Part shown: positions 1 through 7,780 of the stretch, piece after piece
Layout of the letters: every line of letters starts with the position of its first letter
Numbering within the stretch: position 1 is the stretch's first letter
DNA from: a virus
Strand: one strand, 5' to 3'
Length of the DNA stretch: 35,300 nucleotides
IMG/VR virus record: IMGVR_UViG_3300023223_001692
Location: 1 to 35,300 of that record
Translations under genes and position numbers: made by a program
Notes under the pieces: generated by a model
Databases searched by the model: none
Seen by the model: the letters and a program-made list of their open reading frames with translations, nothing else
What the model was told of the DNA's origin: nothing

Positions 1-144
1 TATCAAAAAAAATTGTTGCTCTTATGATAGACGGATTTAGTGGAAAACCCCTTGCTGAAGTTTTGCAAAGAGAAGATCTTATATATGTTGCAGCACTTAA
101 GAAAGTTATGGATATTTTGTCAACAGAATCAAAAGACAAGGTAC
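1..144. repeat. Terminal direct repeat, left copy (circular junction)
   Basis: These 144 bases are identical to 35157-35300. A gene starting at 35090 reads in frame through the right copy and continues from base 145, which is what a circular molecule cut at an arbitrary point gives. The overlap is therefore an assembly overlap of a circular or circularly permuted genome, not two biological repeats. The alternative, a short terminal redundancy of a linear genome, would interrupt that reading frame. Confidence 0.93.
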
Positions 145-191
145 AAAAAATTCAAGAAATTATAAATGAGGAGGTTAATCATGACAGATGA
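1..191 (+). CDS. Small phage protein, C-terminal part (gene starts at 35090)
   Basis: This is the 3' part of an 85-residue gene whose start lies at 35090 at the other end of the window; the frame is continuous across the circular junction and stops at 189-191. The protein is predominantly helical and charged, with no recognised domain. Its stop overlaps the start of the next gene (ATG at 181), and the Shine-Dalgarno sequence of that gene lies inside this one, so the two are probably translationally coupled. Function unknown. Confidence 0.7.
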   Translation, partial: SKKIVALMIDGFSGKPLAEVLQREDLIYVAALKKVMDILSTESKDKVQKIQEIINEEVNHDR

Positions 192-360
192 TATACAATA
201 TAAAATATTCAACGAAGGTTATATGGAGGGATATGAGGATGGCAAAAATTCTAAAGAAAATAAAATAAAAAAAGCAGACCAAGAAAAAATACACTGGGAC
301 GAATGGTCTCCTGATACTATCCAACAAGACGCAGGTTATAAAGATGATTTAATTAACTAA
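181..360 (+). CDS. Small acidic/charged phage protein, 59 aa
   Basis: A 59-residue hydrophilic protein rich in Lys, Asp and Glu. ATG 181 is chosen over the in-frame ATG at 166 because a strong Shine-Dalgarno (gaggagg, 167-173) sits at the right distance before it. It overlaps the preceding stop and is followed 14 bases later by the recombination-type gene, so it belongs to the rightward early operon. No family was recognised. Confidence 0.65.
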   Translation: MTDDIQYKIFNEGYMEGYEDGKNSKENKIKKADQEKIHWDEWSPDTIQQDAGYKDDLIN

Positions 361-374
361 CTAAGGAGCATATT

Positions 375-1313
375 ATGGATGGCGACATAAAAAAACAATT
401 ACCAGAGAGAGCGCAAGCGAAACAATACGAAATTACACCCGTGATTGAACAACAAAATGAACTCACTATTGATCTCATGAAAGACAGATTGACAAAGATA
501 AAACTCTGTATGCAAGACGTCATGAAGAAAGGTGTTGATTATGGGGTAATCCCAGGATGCGGAGATAAACCAACATTGTTAAAACCAGGCGCGGAGAAAC
601 TTGGCGTGTTATTTATGTTAGCATGTGAAATGGATATACAAATGTCCATTATCGACGGATTTCATCGGGAATATCAAGTTAAATCAAAAATTATTCATCA
701 AATTACCGGTAATGTTATTGCCTGTGGGGTGGGCTTATGTTCGACAATGGAGAGTAAATATAGATATCGTAACGATGCAACGTATGAAATAACAGGCACT
801 CCAATTCCAAGAGATGCCAAAGAAAACAAAAAAGAATACCGTCGCAAAGGATTTGGGATGAAAAATATTGAGGGTGTATGGGAATGGGTAAAATATAAAG
901 GTTCAAAAAAAGTTGAAAACACCGATATTGCTGATCAATGGAATACGGTATTAAAAATGGCTAAAAAAAGATCTTATGTGGATGGTATATTACAGGCTAC
1001 AGGTGCATCAATGTCATTTACTCAAGATATTGAAGACATTCAAGACATTGTATCAAAAGATTCCACAGATAAACAAACTAAAAATGTAATATCACCACCA
1101 CCATTAAACAAAATAGATAAAAAATTAACAGAAACTGAAGCTACAGTTCTGCAAAAAGAAATGCATAGTGCCGCCGATAAGATGGAGTTATCCCAATCGC
1201 TTGAAGAATTGACAGAAATATGGGCACCTCTAAGCAATGCAGCTAAAAAAACACTAAATATAAACAAAGAAAAAACGAAAAGACGAATTAAACTTAATTC
1301 AGAAGGATTTTAA
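375..1313 (+). CDS. Conserved phage protein, presumed recombination/ssDNA-annealing role
   Basis: A 312-residue protein with an excellent ribosome site (aaggag, ATG 375). Residues about 45-80 carry the conserved phage motif DYGVIPG followed by KPTLLKPGAEKL; the region after it (about 80-215) is a compact alpha/beta domain ending in KMAKKRSYVDGIL, with a charged helical tail. I recognise this motif set as a widespread phage family usually found in early or recombination modules, but I cannot tie it to a tested activity. A role in single-strand annealing or binding is inferred from its position beside the coiled-coil gene at 1829. No nuclease or Walker motif is visible. Confidence 0.6.
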   Translation: MDGDIKKQLPERAQAKQYEITPVIEQQNELTIDLMKDRLTKIKLCMQDVMKKGVDYGVIPGCGDKPTLLKPGAEKLGVLFMLACEMDIQMSIIDGFHREYQVKSKIIHQITGNVIACGVGLCSTMESKYRYRNDATYEITGTPIPRDAKENKKEYRRKGFGMKNIEGVWEWVKYKGSKKVENTDIADQWNTVLKMAKKRSYVDGILQATGASMSFTQDIEDIQDIVSKDSTDKQTKNVISPPPLNKIDKKLTETEATVLQKEMHSAADKMELSQSLEELTEIWAPLSNAAKKTLNINKEKTKRRIKLNSEGF

Positions 1314-1325
1314 AATACAGTTTAT

Positions 1326-1445
1326 GTGCCAGTGGCGCAATAGGCAACTAATGAGTACTGGATGCCTAGGATACTGGATGTCTAGGGAAGTCAGAGGAAA
1401 AACTTATAGGCGCTTTAACGAAGGTGCAAATCCTTGGCTGGCACG
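1326..1445 (+). ncRNA. tRNA-like element with canonical acceptor and T arms
   Basis: Bases 1326-1332 (gtgccag) are an exact reverse complement of 1438-1444 (ctggcac). Read as a tRNA, acceptor strands 1327-1333 and 1437-1443 enclose a T arm at 1420-1436 with exact spacing: a 5-bp stem with one outer G-G mismatch and the 7-base loop tgcaaat, close to the usual TTCAAAT. After the 5' strand comes a D-loop-like gcaataggcaac. No normal D stem or anticodon stem forms. The middle holds a tandem 16-bp repeat (1358-1373 and 1374-1389) that itself folds as cctag/ctagg, and an aagt/actt hairpin sits where a variable arm would be. At 119 nt it is too long for a standard tRNA and lacks CCA. It is either a degenerate tRNA or a structured RNA. 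Confidence 0.35.
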
Positions 1446-1475
1446 CTTATTTTTTAACTGAAAAGGGGAAAAATA

Positions 1476-1652
1476 ATGACTGACAAAAATAAATCGATTT
1501 ATGATCTAAAGCTGCATGAGACTCTTGAAATTTCAGGAGAATTTATCAAGGTGATAAAAGTAGTTGGCGGATGGTTATACATTTACTGGAACACGGAACC
1601 GAATCATATAGCATTTGTCCCCTACCACGAAGAATTTAAGGATAAAAAATGA
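1476..1652 (+). CDS. Small hypothetical phage protein, 58 aa
   Basis: A 58-residue reading frame starting at ATG 1476 after a purine-rich ribosome site (aaaaggggaaaaata). The sequence is a likely small beta-rich fold (residues about 18-40: GEFIKVIKVVGGWLYIYW) with an acidic N-terminus. Its stop overlaps the ATG of the next gene (atga), typical of coupled phage genes. No family recognised; existence is supported by the ribosome site and tight packing. Confidence 0.65.
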   Translation: MTDKNKSIYDLKLHETLEISGEFIKVIKVVGGWLYIYWNTEPNHIAFVPYHEEFKDKK

Positions 1653-1825
1653 CAGCGCAACAGATACTAGACAAGTACGAAAAATGGCTTAGAAAATCAT
1701 ACAAAGACGAATTAGAGGGGCGGAAAATAACTACAAGCAGAGATAGTGTGGCTTTTCACAGGGGGTATACATTAAAAAGTAAACATGCCATTGAGAAACT
1801 AAGAGAACTTAAAAAAGAAGGTTAA
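1649..1825 (+). CDS. Small basic hypothetical protein, 58 aa
   Basis: A 58-residue basic, helical protein (many Lys, Arg and Glu) starting in the atga overlap with the preceding gene and ending three bases before the next start. Its 3' end supplies the ribosome site (aagaagg) of the gene at 1829. No domain recognised. Tight spacing on both sides argues that it is a real operon member. Confidence 0.65.
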   Translation: MTAQQILDKYEKWLRKSYKDELEGRKITTSRDSVAFHRGYTLKSKHAIEKLRELKKEG

Positions 1826-1828
1826 AAA

Positions 1829-2758
1829 ATGAACAAAAACTTTATGATAGAAACAATATCAATAGATCAATATCCTGAAATCTATGGGAAAGGCATTATA
1901 CAGGGCTTTATTAGTCAGATAAAAGATGGATTGACCAAAGAAGTGCCAGATGTCAGCACGATTGAGGGTAGGCAACGAATTGCTTCACTAGCAGCTAAAA
2001 TATCTAGGTCAAAATCAGCAGTTGAGAGGCCGGGACGCGATTATCTCAGACAAATCAAGGCACAACCAAGAATCATCGAAAAAGAGCTTAGAGAGTTTGT
2101 ACAGGCGGTTGATGCGATAAGAGATGAAATAAGACAACCCCTTACTGACTGGGAAAAGGAAGAAGATGCAAGAATAGCGATTCACGAGAGTAATTTAGAG
2201 TTTATGAAATCATTTGTAAATAATTTTGACAGTGATACAGGGGCTATATATACATCGAAGGAACTTACAATCCGACTAGATGAACTAAAAAGCCTGAAAG
2301 TTGACGACAGTTGGAATGAGTATAAAAGCAAAGCCTTATCAACAAAAGATACTACCATTTCAAAACTGACCGATTTGATCGAATATCGTACACTCAAAGA
2401 AGAAAAATGGATGAGAGAAGAAAAAGTAAAAAAGGCAGAAGTAGAAAAGCAAAAAACGCTTGAAACAGACCGCATCAAAAAAGAAGCTATTGAGGGAGAA
2501 AGAAAAAGAGTCATAGTAACTAATACAAAAAAAATTGAATTCAAGGAAGAAATAAATGATGTTATAAAGGGAATAGAAGAATTAGACGAACCAAAAGAAA
2601 TTCAAAAAAAACAAAACTCTCCTTATTCTCGCCAACAAATTATACGTGAAATTATCATTGCTTTGGAAAGTACATCTGATTCTCTTCCTGGAAAAATTAT
2701 CAATATTGCGCAAGCAATAATGGACAATAAAATACCCCATGTTACAATTATTTATTAA
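1829..2758 (+). CDS. Coiled-coil phage protein of the early/recombination module
   Basis: 309 residues. Residues about 38-120 form the part conserved among phage coiled-coil proteins: a TIEGRQRIASLAAKI segment, then an SKSAVERPG turn and a long helix ending RQPLTDWEKEEDARI. Residues 190-265 are a very charged coiled coil (KEEKWMREEKVKKAEVEKQ). Relatives are commonly encoded next to recombination genes; a role with the 375-1313 product in DNA recombination or nuclease inhibition is inference only. Ribosome site aagaagg precedes ATG 1829. Confidence 0.6.
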   Translation: MNKNFMIETISIDQYPEIYGKGIIQGFISQIKDGLTKEVPDVSTIEGRQRIASLAAKISRSKSAVERPGRDYLRQIKAQPRIIEKELREFVQAVDAIRDEIRQPLTDWEKEEDARIAIHESNLEFMKSFVNNFDSDTGAIYTSKELTIRLDELKSLKVDDSWNEYKSKALSTKDTTISKLTDLIEYRTLKEEKWMREEKVKKAEVEKQKTLETDRIKKEAIEGERKRVIVTNTKKIEFKEEINDVIKGIEELDEPKEIQKKQNSPYSRQQIIREIIIALESTSDSLPGKIINIAQAIMDNKIPHVTIIY

Positions 2759-2767
2759 GGTAAAATT

Positions 2768-3160
2768 ATGCGACTTATTCTTTGTCATTATTGTTTTAAA
2801 AAACCAAAATTAGTTAATGGTGATGTTATATATCCTCATAGAAAAGATTTATATCATAAACAATTTTATTTATGTATATCCTGTAATGCTTATGTGGGTT
2901 GTCATTCTGGAACCGATAATCCATTGGGCCGTTTAGCTAATCTTGCCTTGAGAACAGCAAAAATGAATGCCCATGCTAAATTTGATCCACTTTGGAAAGC
3001 AAAAGCTAAAAAAGAGCGTCTTAGTTATTCTAATGCGAGAAACTTAGGTTATGAGTGGCTTGCTAAAAAATTAAAAATATCATTTCAAGATTGTCATATC
3101 GGGCTGTTTAATATTGACATGTGTGAAAATGTTGTAAACTTATGTAAGGATAAATTATGA
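2768..3160 (+). CDS. DUF3268-family zinc-finger protein
   Basis: 130 residues matching the DUF3268 pattern: an N-terminal CHYC, a second cysteine pair CISC before NAYVGCH, then GTDNPLGRLAN and a helical part with AHAKFDPLWK. The cysteines at about 6, 9, 36 and 39 would bind one zinc ion. The family is common in phages and is thought to bind nucleic acid, but its reaction is unknown. It lies 9 bases after the coiled-coil gene and overlaps the next gene by four bases (atga). Confidence 0.85.
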   Translation: MRLILCHYCFKKPKLVNGDVIYPHRKDLYHKQFYLCISCNAYVGCHSGTDNPLGRLANLALRTAKMNAHAKFDPLWKAKAKKERLSYSNARNLGYEWLAKKLKISFQDCHIGLFNIDMCENVVNLCKDKL

Positions 3161-3330
3161 AAGATTATTTATTTAACAAAACTAATCATTATTTAGGACT
3201 TTCCTATGTTAAACTTCAATCTGCATATAGTAATCAAGAATATTTTGACAATATGACTTCCAGTGAAAAAACATTAATGCTTAAAATGATAAGGCGCTGC
3301 GTAAAAATAGCAGACGAATTTGGGGAATAA
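3157..3330 (+). CDS. Small hypothetical protein, 57 aa
   Basis: A 57-residue frame starting in the atga overlap with the zinc-finger gene and stopping exactly where the next small gene starts. It resembles small helical phage proteins with a conserved-looking central SSEKTLMLKMIRRC stretch. No function can be assigned; the overlaps at both ends are the main support. Confidence 0.6.
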   Translation: MKDYLFNKTNHYLGLSYVKLQSAYSNQEYFDNMTSSEKTLMLKMIRRCVKIADEFGE

Positions 3331-3446
3331 TGATGAATTTAATACATTTTATACAATTTATGTTAATATCTTATTTAACAATGTTAGCATTATTTATATT
3401 AGTTACATTAATTGTATTAATTATTGATCACAGGAAAGAAATGTAA
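3330..3446 (+). CDS. Small single-span membrane protein, 38 aa
   Basis: A 38-residue frame (ATG 3330; the second ATG at 3333 is also possible) consisting almost entirely of one hydrophobic segment (about residues 12-33, rich in Leu, Ile and Val), followed by a short basic tail. It abuts the next gene directly. It could be a minor membrane-acting early protein; nothing more specific can be said. Confidence 0.5.
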   Translation: MMNLIHFIQFMLISYLTMLALFILVTLIVLIIDHRKEM

Positions 3447-4100
3447 ATGTACAAATTCTTAGTAGAAACAGAAAAACAAAGCATTAAACTTCAGAAAATT
3501 TTGTTTAAGTGTGGGTATAAATTTGATGACCATATATTAGCAATGCATCTGGATATCCCTAGAAAAATAAGTATTCCATGTTTTTTAATTATTAATACTG
3601 AAAATAATACTTTTAAGACACAAGATTATTGGATGCATGAATTATTAGATTATAAGCTTCTGACAATCCACTTTTTTGATTGTTTTGATGAGGATGGGAA
3701 TTTTATAGGTAAGTTTGGTTCTATACCAGGCGTTATTTTGGGCGCCATAGGTAATCTTCAACTGAATCTTGCGGAAATATTAAAAACATATAACCAACAA
3801 AAAACCCTCAAACCCGTTAACGAGCATTGTTTGTTTAAAGAATGTTTTTTTTGGAATACAGAAAAAAAAGAAGATGATATAAATTCAATTCGTACTATTT
3901 TTGTTGGAAGAAATTCTTGTTATACTAGTATCGATACTATTGATGAAAGATATTTTGCTTTGCATATAAAAAACACAGATCGTTATAGTGATCTTCCTAA
4001 TTTTTCAAAATTATTTGTCTATGGATATTGTGGATGCGTTGCTTATAGTCATGTTGAGAGATGTAAAGATGTCATATATGGAGATGAGGACAAATTATGA
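3447..4100 (+). CDS. Hypothetical protein, 217 aa
   Basis: A 217-residue protein directly after the small membrane gene and overlapping the next gene by four bases. It is rich in aromatic residues and cysteine (notably VYGYCGCVAY near the C-terminus), without signal peptide or membrane segment. I do not recognise the family. Position at the end of the rightward arm suggests a non-essential accessory or host-interaction role, which is inference. Confidence 0.65.
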   Translation: MYKFLVETEKQSIKLQKILFKCGYKFDDHILAMHLDIPRKISIPCFLIINTENNTFKTQDYWMHELLDYKLLTIHFFDCFDEDGNFIGKFGSIPGVILGAIGNLQLNLAEILKTYNQQKTLKPVNEHCLFKECFFWNTEKKEDDINSIRTIFVGRNSCYTSIDTIDERYFALHIKNTDRYSDLPNFSKLFVYGYCGCVAYSHVERCKDVIYGDEDKL

Positions 4101-4276
4101 AAATTAATATAGAATCAATCGGATTTTTACAAATATTAACAATAGTTTTTATCATATTAAAGCTTATCGGGAAAATAACATGGTCATGGTGGTGGGTATT
4201 GTCACCATTTTGGATTCCAATATCAATATTTACTATTTTTTTATTAATAGGGATTATTTATAATTTTTCTCTTTAA
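4097..4276 (+). CDS. Tmemb_185A (Fragile-X-F-associated)-like membrane protein
   Basis: A 59-residue membrane protein with two hydrophobic segments linked by KLIGKITWSWWWVLSPFWI. The TWSWWWVLSP(L/F)WI motif is the hallmark of the small phage proteins annotated as transmembrane Fragile-X-F-associated (PF10269). It starts in an atga overlap and is the last gene of the rightward arm. Function in phages is unknown. Confidence 0.8.
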   Translation: MKINIESIGFLQILTIVFIILKLIGKITWSWWWVLSPFWIPISIFTIFLLIGIIYNFSL

Positions 4277-4298
4277 TGTGAAATATGCTCAGATTAGT

Positions 4299-4327
4299 TT
4301 GACAAACAACTACAAGAGATATAGAAT
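4299..4327 (+). promoter_or_regulatory. Consensus sigma70-type promoter with no gene behind it
   Basis: TTGACA at 4299-4304, a 17-base spacer, and TAGAAT at 4322-4327 (11 of 12 consensus bases). Transcription would start near 4334 and run into the structured intergenic sequence and then antisense to the spanin-like gene. No sense gene follows. This supports a non-coding RNA or an antisense transcript. Confidence 0.6.
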
Positions 4328-4333
4328 ATAAAT

Positions 4334-4452
4334 GTGGTTACACCTAATGGCAGAGCATCCTACGTTCTGATAAATATTTGATTATTGCCTCTTGCCGAAT
4401 GAGTATTTTATTCCACTTAAGTAAAAATATTTACTAGTGAGAGGCGGTAATC
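4334..4452 (+). ncRNA. Candidate small RNA in the convergent intergenic region
   Basis: About 120 bases without a plausible frame, starting just after the promoter and ending in a long stem: 4380-4392 pairs with 4440-4452 (gattattgcctct with agaggcggtaatc, including G-U pairs), with an inner agtaaa/tttact hairpin at about 4420-4435. No U-tract follows, so the 3' end is uncertain. The stem may also separate the two convergent operons. Existence of the RNA is inferred from promoter plus structure. Confidence 0.35.
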
Positions 4453-4812
4453 TTATGAATTTGGATTTCTCAATTTAATTTTGAAATATATTCTCATAAA
4501 AAATGAATAAACTAACAATATGAAAATAATACCAAAAATAATAACTACCACATTCCAACTTATGCCATAATCGATTTTTATGGTTTGTACTCCTTGATAT
4601 TTGTTTATATCATGCCCTGAAAGATTACCAGAATTTTTTTTAACACTCTGTGATTTACCGATAGTCCCTTGTCCTTTATTGCCAATAGGAATATTTGTGG
4701 AAACTTGTATACCTTTGTTAGCATGTGGCGTTATTTTCGATAACCAAGATAATAAAGCACAACCATTTAATATAAATGACAAAATAGTTATTATAAATAA
4801 TTTACGAAGCAT
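4453..4812 (-). CDS. Lipoprotein with C-terminal membrane segment, unimolecular-spanin-like
   Basis: 119 residues. An N-terminal signal with lipobox LNGC (Cys 18, then Ala, compatible with outer-membrane sorting), a polar Gly/Ser/Lys-rich middle (about 25-82), and a C-terminal transmembrane segment at about 85-107 followed by a basic tail. Lipid anchor at one end and inner-membrane span at the other is the layout of u-spanins such as T1 gp11, which link the two membranes and fuse them in the last step of lysis. It is the last gene of the late operon and its start overlaps the end of the coiled-coil membrane gene. The alternative is an o-spanin of a two-part system. Confidence 0.5.
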   Translation of the reverse strand: MLRKLFIITILSFILNGCALLSWLSKITPHANKGIQVSTNIPIGNKGQGTIGKSQSVKKNSGNLSGHDINKYQGVQTIKIDYGISWNVVVIIFGIIFILLVYSFFMRIYFKIKLRNPNS

Positions 4813-5365
4813 GTTTTTTCTCTTTCAACAAATACCATAAAATATCTTCACGTTTTTCAGCATTATACATCTGATTATTTTCAACAGTGACACTTATTTT
4901 TCTTGCTCTATCGGAATTTTTATCAATATACATATTGGTATTTTTCTTAAACATAAGCAAAAGACTTTGTAAATTATTGATTGATTTAGAGTTTTCACTT
5001 ACTTTAACTTGTAGCTTTCCTATATTAGATGAATAACTATTAAAACCGTTAATTAGATCATTAATGCTCATAGATAATTTATTGACAGTTTGACCTAAAT
5101 TTTTTATTTCATCCGCAGTTTGTATATTAACATCTGTTATTCTCGATGAATTTGTTATCATTCCATTTCTAATAGTTTTAAGCATTTTATTATGAGAATT
5201 ATTTGAATTTGTATTTTGTTTAATTTGATTTCTTAGATCAAATCCCATTCCTAAAATTGAGATGATTACTATTAATGCAGAAAATAATTGAATAGCTAAT
5301 CTATATTTATCGATGATTTTAAATCCTTTTTTATATATCCATTCCTGTTGCTGTGATAGTTGCAA
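4802..5365 (-). CDS. Membrane-anchored coiled-coil protein, possible lysis partner
   Basis: 187 residues, apparently starting at TTG 5365 inside the end of the tailspike-like gene; no ATG lies upstream of the membrane segment. One transmembrane helix (about 24-43, LAIQLFSALIVIISILGMGF) is followed by a periplasmic-type helical region rich in Asn, Ser and Lys with heptad character. Its 3' end overlaps the lipoprotein gene, as Rz overlaps Rz1, so an i-spanin-like role is plausible. It is longer than typical i-spanins and could instead be a holin-associated or host-range membrane protein. Confidence 0.5.
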   Translation of the reverse strand: MQLSQQQEWIYKKGFKIIDKYRLAIQLFSALIVIISILGMGFDLRNQIKQNTNSNNSHNKMLKTIRNGMITNSSRITDVNIQTADEIKNLGQTVNKLSMSINDLINGFNSYSSNIGKLQVKVSENSKSINNLQSLLLMFKKNTNMYIDKNSDRARKISVTVENNQMYNAEKREDILWYLLKEKKHAS

Positions 5366-6812
5366 CTTTTATTATTACTTCATTATTAGCTTGTATGTCC
5401 TGTACACCAAATTGTATAAAATCATTGCTATTTTGTATGACAATGGATGCAGTTACTGTGATTGAGTTGGAGTTTTCGCTTTCATCCAGAGAAAAGTTTG
5501 TTGATGCTATTACAGTTCCATTTAATAAAAATTTTCCTATAATAGTATCAGCGCCTGCACCCGCCATTTCTAAACTTACGCTTCCTAATAATAATATTCG
5601 AGTAGGTCGTACTATATGAAATCGAATTTTTCCAGTATCTGGATGAATTTCTGCTCGGTCAAAATTAAATGTTCTAAACCATTTTTGTGTGCCAGGGGTA
5701 GTAGTATCGATGATTGGTTTCAATGACCCAGCTGAACCTGATCCAATAATTCTTATTTGATTTGCTGATAAAGGAGAAACAGCTTCAATCTTTGCATTTG
5801 CTATTATTCCACTATTTCTTAATCCTTGATTTCCAACAGACCGAACTCTAGGATCATCTATATCAAGAGGTCCATTATTAAAGTCGGCAACTAAATTAGA
5901 ACCTGCGACAAATATCTGAGTAATATCAAATGAAACATTAGTTACCTGATTACTAACAATTTGCACACCTCCATAGTCAAATGAACCTTTTATAACAACT
6001 GCATCTCCATTTGACAATCCATGATTAATCGAATTAACTTGAGTTTTTACACCGGGTTCACTTGATGAGTCTTGAAATCCTTGAACAGACACATTTGGAA
6101 TAGTAGGAAAATATTGACCTGAAAAAACGGCTGCATCATAAAAAGTATTTTTAATAGTAACTTCGCCAGAGTATCCAGCACCAATCTTGAATGCATTAGC
6201 TGCATGCGTTATATCCATATTTTCAATGACAATATTTTTGTTTTTAGTTAGTGTGCTTGTATCGAAAGATAAACCACTAGCAGCTGTTGTTCCACTTCCT
6301 GAAAGACGACAATTTTTCATTGCACCTTGACAATTAAAAAATGATATTGGATCATTAGTAATATTGAATAAATCCACAGTTGTCCAGTTAATATTAAAAT
6401 CAGTAAATGCACTACCTTCACATGCAGTAAGAGTAACTCTTTCCATCAATACTAATTTTTCACTATTGGCCGTATTAGTTGCAGTTAAGGTAGCGAATTT
6501 TTCATTACTACCGGTAAGGTCAAATTCAATGTCATGAATATATAATTTATTGACAAAAGCGCCAAAAAATAATGCGCCTGTAATAGAGGGAGCATTTATT
6601 TTAAAACTATCTTTAGCCGCTGAACTTATCTCATATTTAGTATCAACTGATAGCTCTATTCTATTTGTGCCAACATCAATATTGCTCATTATTACATGTT
6701 TTTGTATTTGATCCGGCTCAATAAGACCTCCCGATGGTTGGAGTTCATTCAGCGTATCAATCCATTGACAAGCATCTCTTGATTGATAGGTTTTGCTCAT
6801 TGATGTAGTCAT
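5331..6812 (-). CDS. Tailspike/tail-fibre-like beta-helix protein
   Basis: 493 residues. ATG 6812 is chosen over 6845 because a clear ribosome site (aggag) precedes it. The N-terminal 35 residues are short and polar, then about 35-220 repeat short beta strands with Asn-rich turns (NKLYIHDIEF, KNCRLSGSG, KNIVIENMDI) as in right-handed beta-helix spikes. Around 235-310 lies a VNSINHGLSNGDAVVIKG module, also seen in two tail proteins of this genome, and the last 150 residues form a beta-rich C-terminal domain. The likely role is host-surface binding or depolymerisation; no catalytic residues can be assigned. Confidence 0.6.
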   Translation of the reverse strand: MTTSMSKTYQSRDACQWIDTLNELQPSGGLIEPDQIQKHVIMSNIDVGTNRIELSVDTKYEISSAAKDSFKINAPSITGALFFGAFVNKLYIHDIEFDLTGSNEKFATLTATNTANSEKLVLMERVTLTACEGSAFTDFNINWTTVDLFNITNDPISFFNCQGAMKNCRLSGSGTTAASGLSFDTSTLTKNKNIVIENMDITHAANAFKIGAGYSGEVTIKNTFYDAAVFSGQYFPTIPNVSVQGFQDSSSEPGVKTQVNSINHGLSNGDAVVIKGSFDYGGVQIVSNQVTNVSFDITQIFVAGSNLVADFNNGPLDIDDPRVRSVGNQGLRNSGIIANAKIEAVSPLSANQIRIIGSGSAGSLKPIIDTTTPGTQKWFRTFNFDRAEIHPDTGKIRFHIVRPTRILLLGSVSLEMAGAGADTIIGKFLLNGTVIASTNFSLDESENSNSITVTASIVIQNSNDFIQFGVQDIQANNEVIIKVATITATGMDI

Positions 6813-6826
6813 TAGTTCTCCTGTAA

Positions 6827-7621
6827 TTATATACCAAAACTCCAACTCGCTTTGACTATCGATCCAGTTCTGATAATTTTTAGGATATTAAATATAGCGT
6901 TAATAGTTGCTTGAGTCACAGAAAATGCAGTAAACTCAAAATAATCACTTGATGTACCGGATCCTAAATTATAAATCGGATCTGCAGCGACAATAGGGGC
7001 CAAATCTCCATTAAAATAAGTTCTTGTGTTAATGGGGACCGTGAAATTTGCATCTATTCCTCGGTTTATTCGAGACGTAATAGACGGTGTAGTGACTTGC
7101 TCTGCATTATAGGTCAAATCGATAGCATCTACCCCTCCTTTTTCTTCCAAGTAGGGTTGAGATGCAGTAGAATCCCAACCAAATTCTGCATTTAAAGCAC
7201 CACTCATTAATGTAAAAAACACTTGATCCATCGTTGCATCTAATTTAACTCTTTGAATATGACCTGTCGGGATTGGGCCACCATCCCCAATTATTTTGCC
7301 TGTAACACCGTTAAAAATAGCTATATTTCCATCAACAGAACTTCCGGGGCCACTGACATCCCCATCTGCTGGAACAGGTCCACCATCTTGGATTGATTTA
7401 CCCGTAGTACCATTAAAAACAGCTAAGTTACCATCCACAGCACTTGCAGGTCCAATTACATCGCCTTCACCACCACTATCCATAAATGTTTTAATATTAT
7501 CAGCGGTTATTTTTTTGCTTGTACCATTTGGATCTGCCGATGTATCGCTCACATCGACTACATGCATGAGATCAGCACCCAATAATGTTATTAATTCGCT
7601 TCTACTCGGTAATTTAGGCAT
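6827..7621 (-). CDS. Tail fibre protein with collagen-free GP-repeat stalk
   Basis: 264 residues. After a short N-terminal head come two copies of a DG(D)V(I/S)GP-x-SxVDGNxAxFNG-type repeat (about 53-115), a pattern common in phage fibre stalks, followed by a beta-rich distal domain. It lies between the other fibre genes and the spike. Probably part of the receptor-binding apparatus; the receptor is unknown. Confidence 0.65.
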   Translation of the reverse strand: MPKLPSRSELITLLGADLMHVVDVSDTSADPNGTSKKITADNIKTFMDSGGEGDVIGPASAVDGNLAVFNGTTGKSIQDGGPVPADGDVSGPGSSVDGNIAIFNGVTGKIIGDGGPIPTGHIQRVKLDATMDQVFFTLMSGALNAEFGWDSTASQPYLEEKGGVDAIDLTYNAEQVTTPSITSRINRGIDANFTVPINTRTYFNGDLAPIVAADPIYNLGSGTSSDYFEFTAFSVTQATINAIFNILKIIRTGSIVKASWSFGI

Positions 7622-7633
7622 AATTTATCACCA

Positions 7634-7780
7634 TTAGTTAAAATCAAATTGATCGCCATTCATAAAATGATAATCACTTCCATCCATAAATTCATAAACT
7701 GAAGAAATAGGGGTATCTGGGCATAATTCACATGCGAGTTCTTCAGTTAGTTCTTTTTTCAATAATTGTTCAAGCACCAC
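7634..7780 (-). CDS. Small acidic protein, 48 aa, in the fibre cluster
   Basis: A 48-residue frame starting at GTG 7780 (GTG 7777 possible) with aaaggg just upstream, overlapping the end of the preceding gene in another frame and stopping 13 bases before the next gene. It contains CELCP and a Tyr/Asp/Phe-rich tail (YEFMDGSDYHFMNGDQFDF). It fills what would otherwise be a gap in the late operon. Possibly a fibre-associated or assembly protein; no family recognised. Confidence 0.5.
   Translation of the reverse strand: MVLEQLLKKELTEELACELCPDTPISSVYEFMDGSDYHFMNGDQFDFN

Noticed and set aside
4334-4400. tRNA-like D-loop text (taatggcagagc) downstream of the orphan promoter
   Set aside because: No matching acceptor, anticodon or T arm could be built, so it is not called a tRNA.
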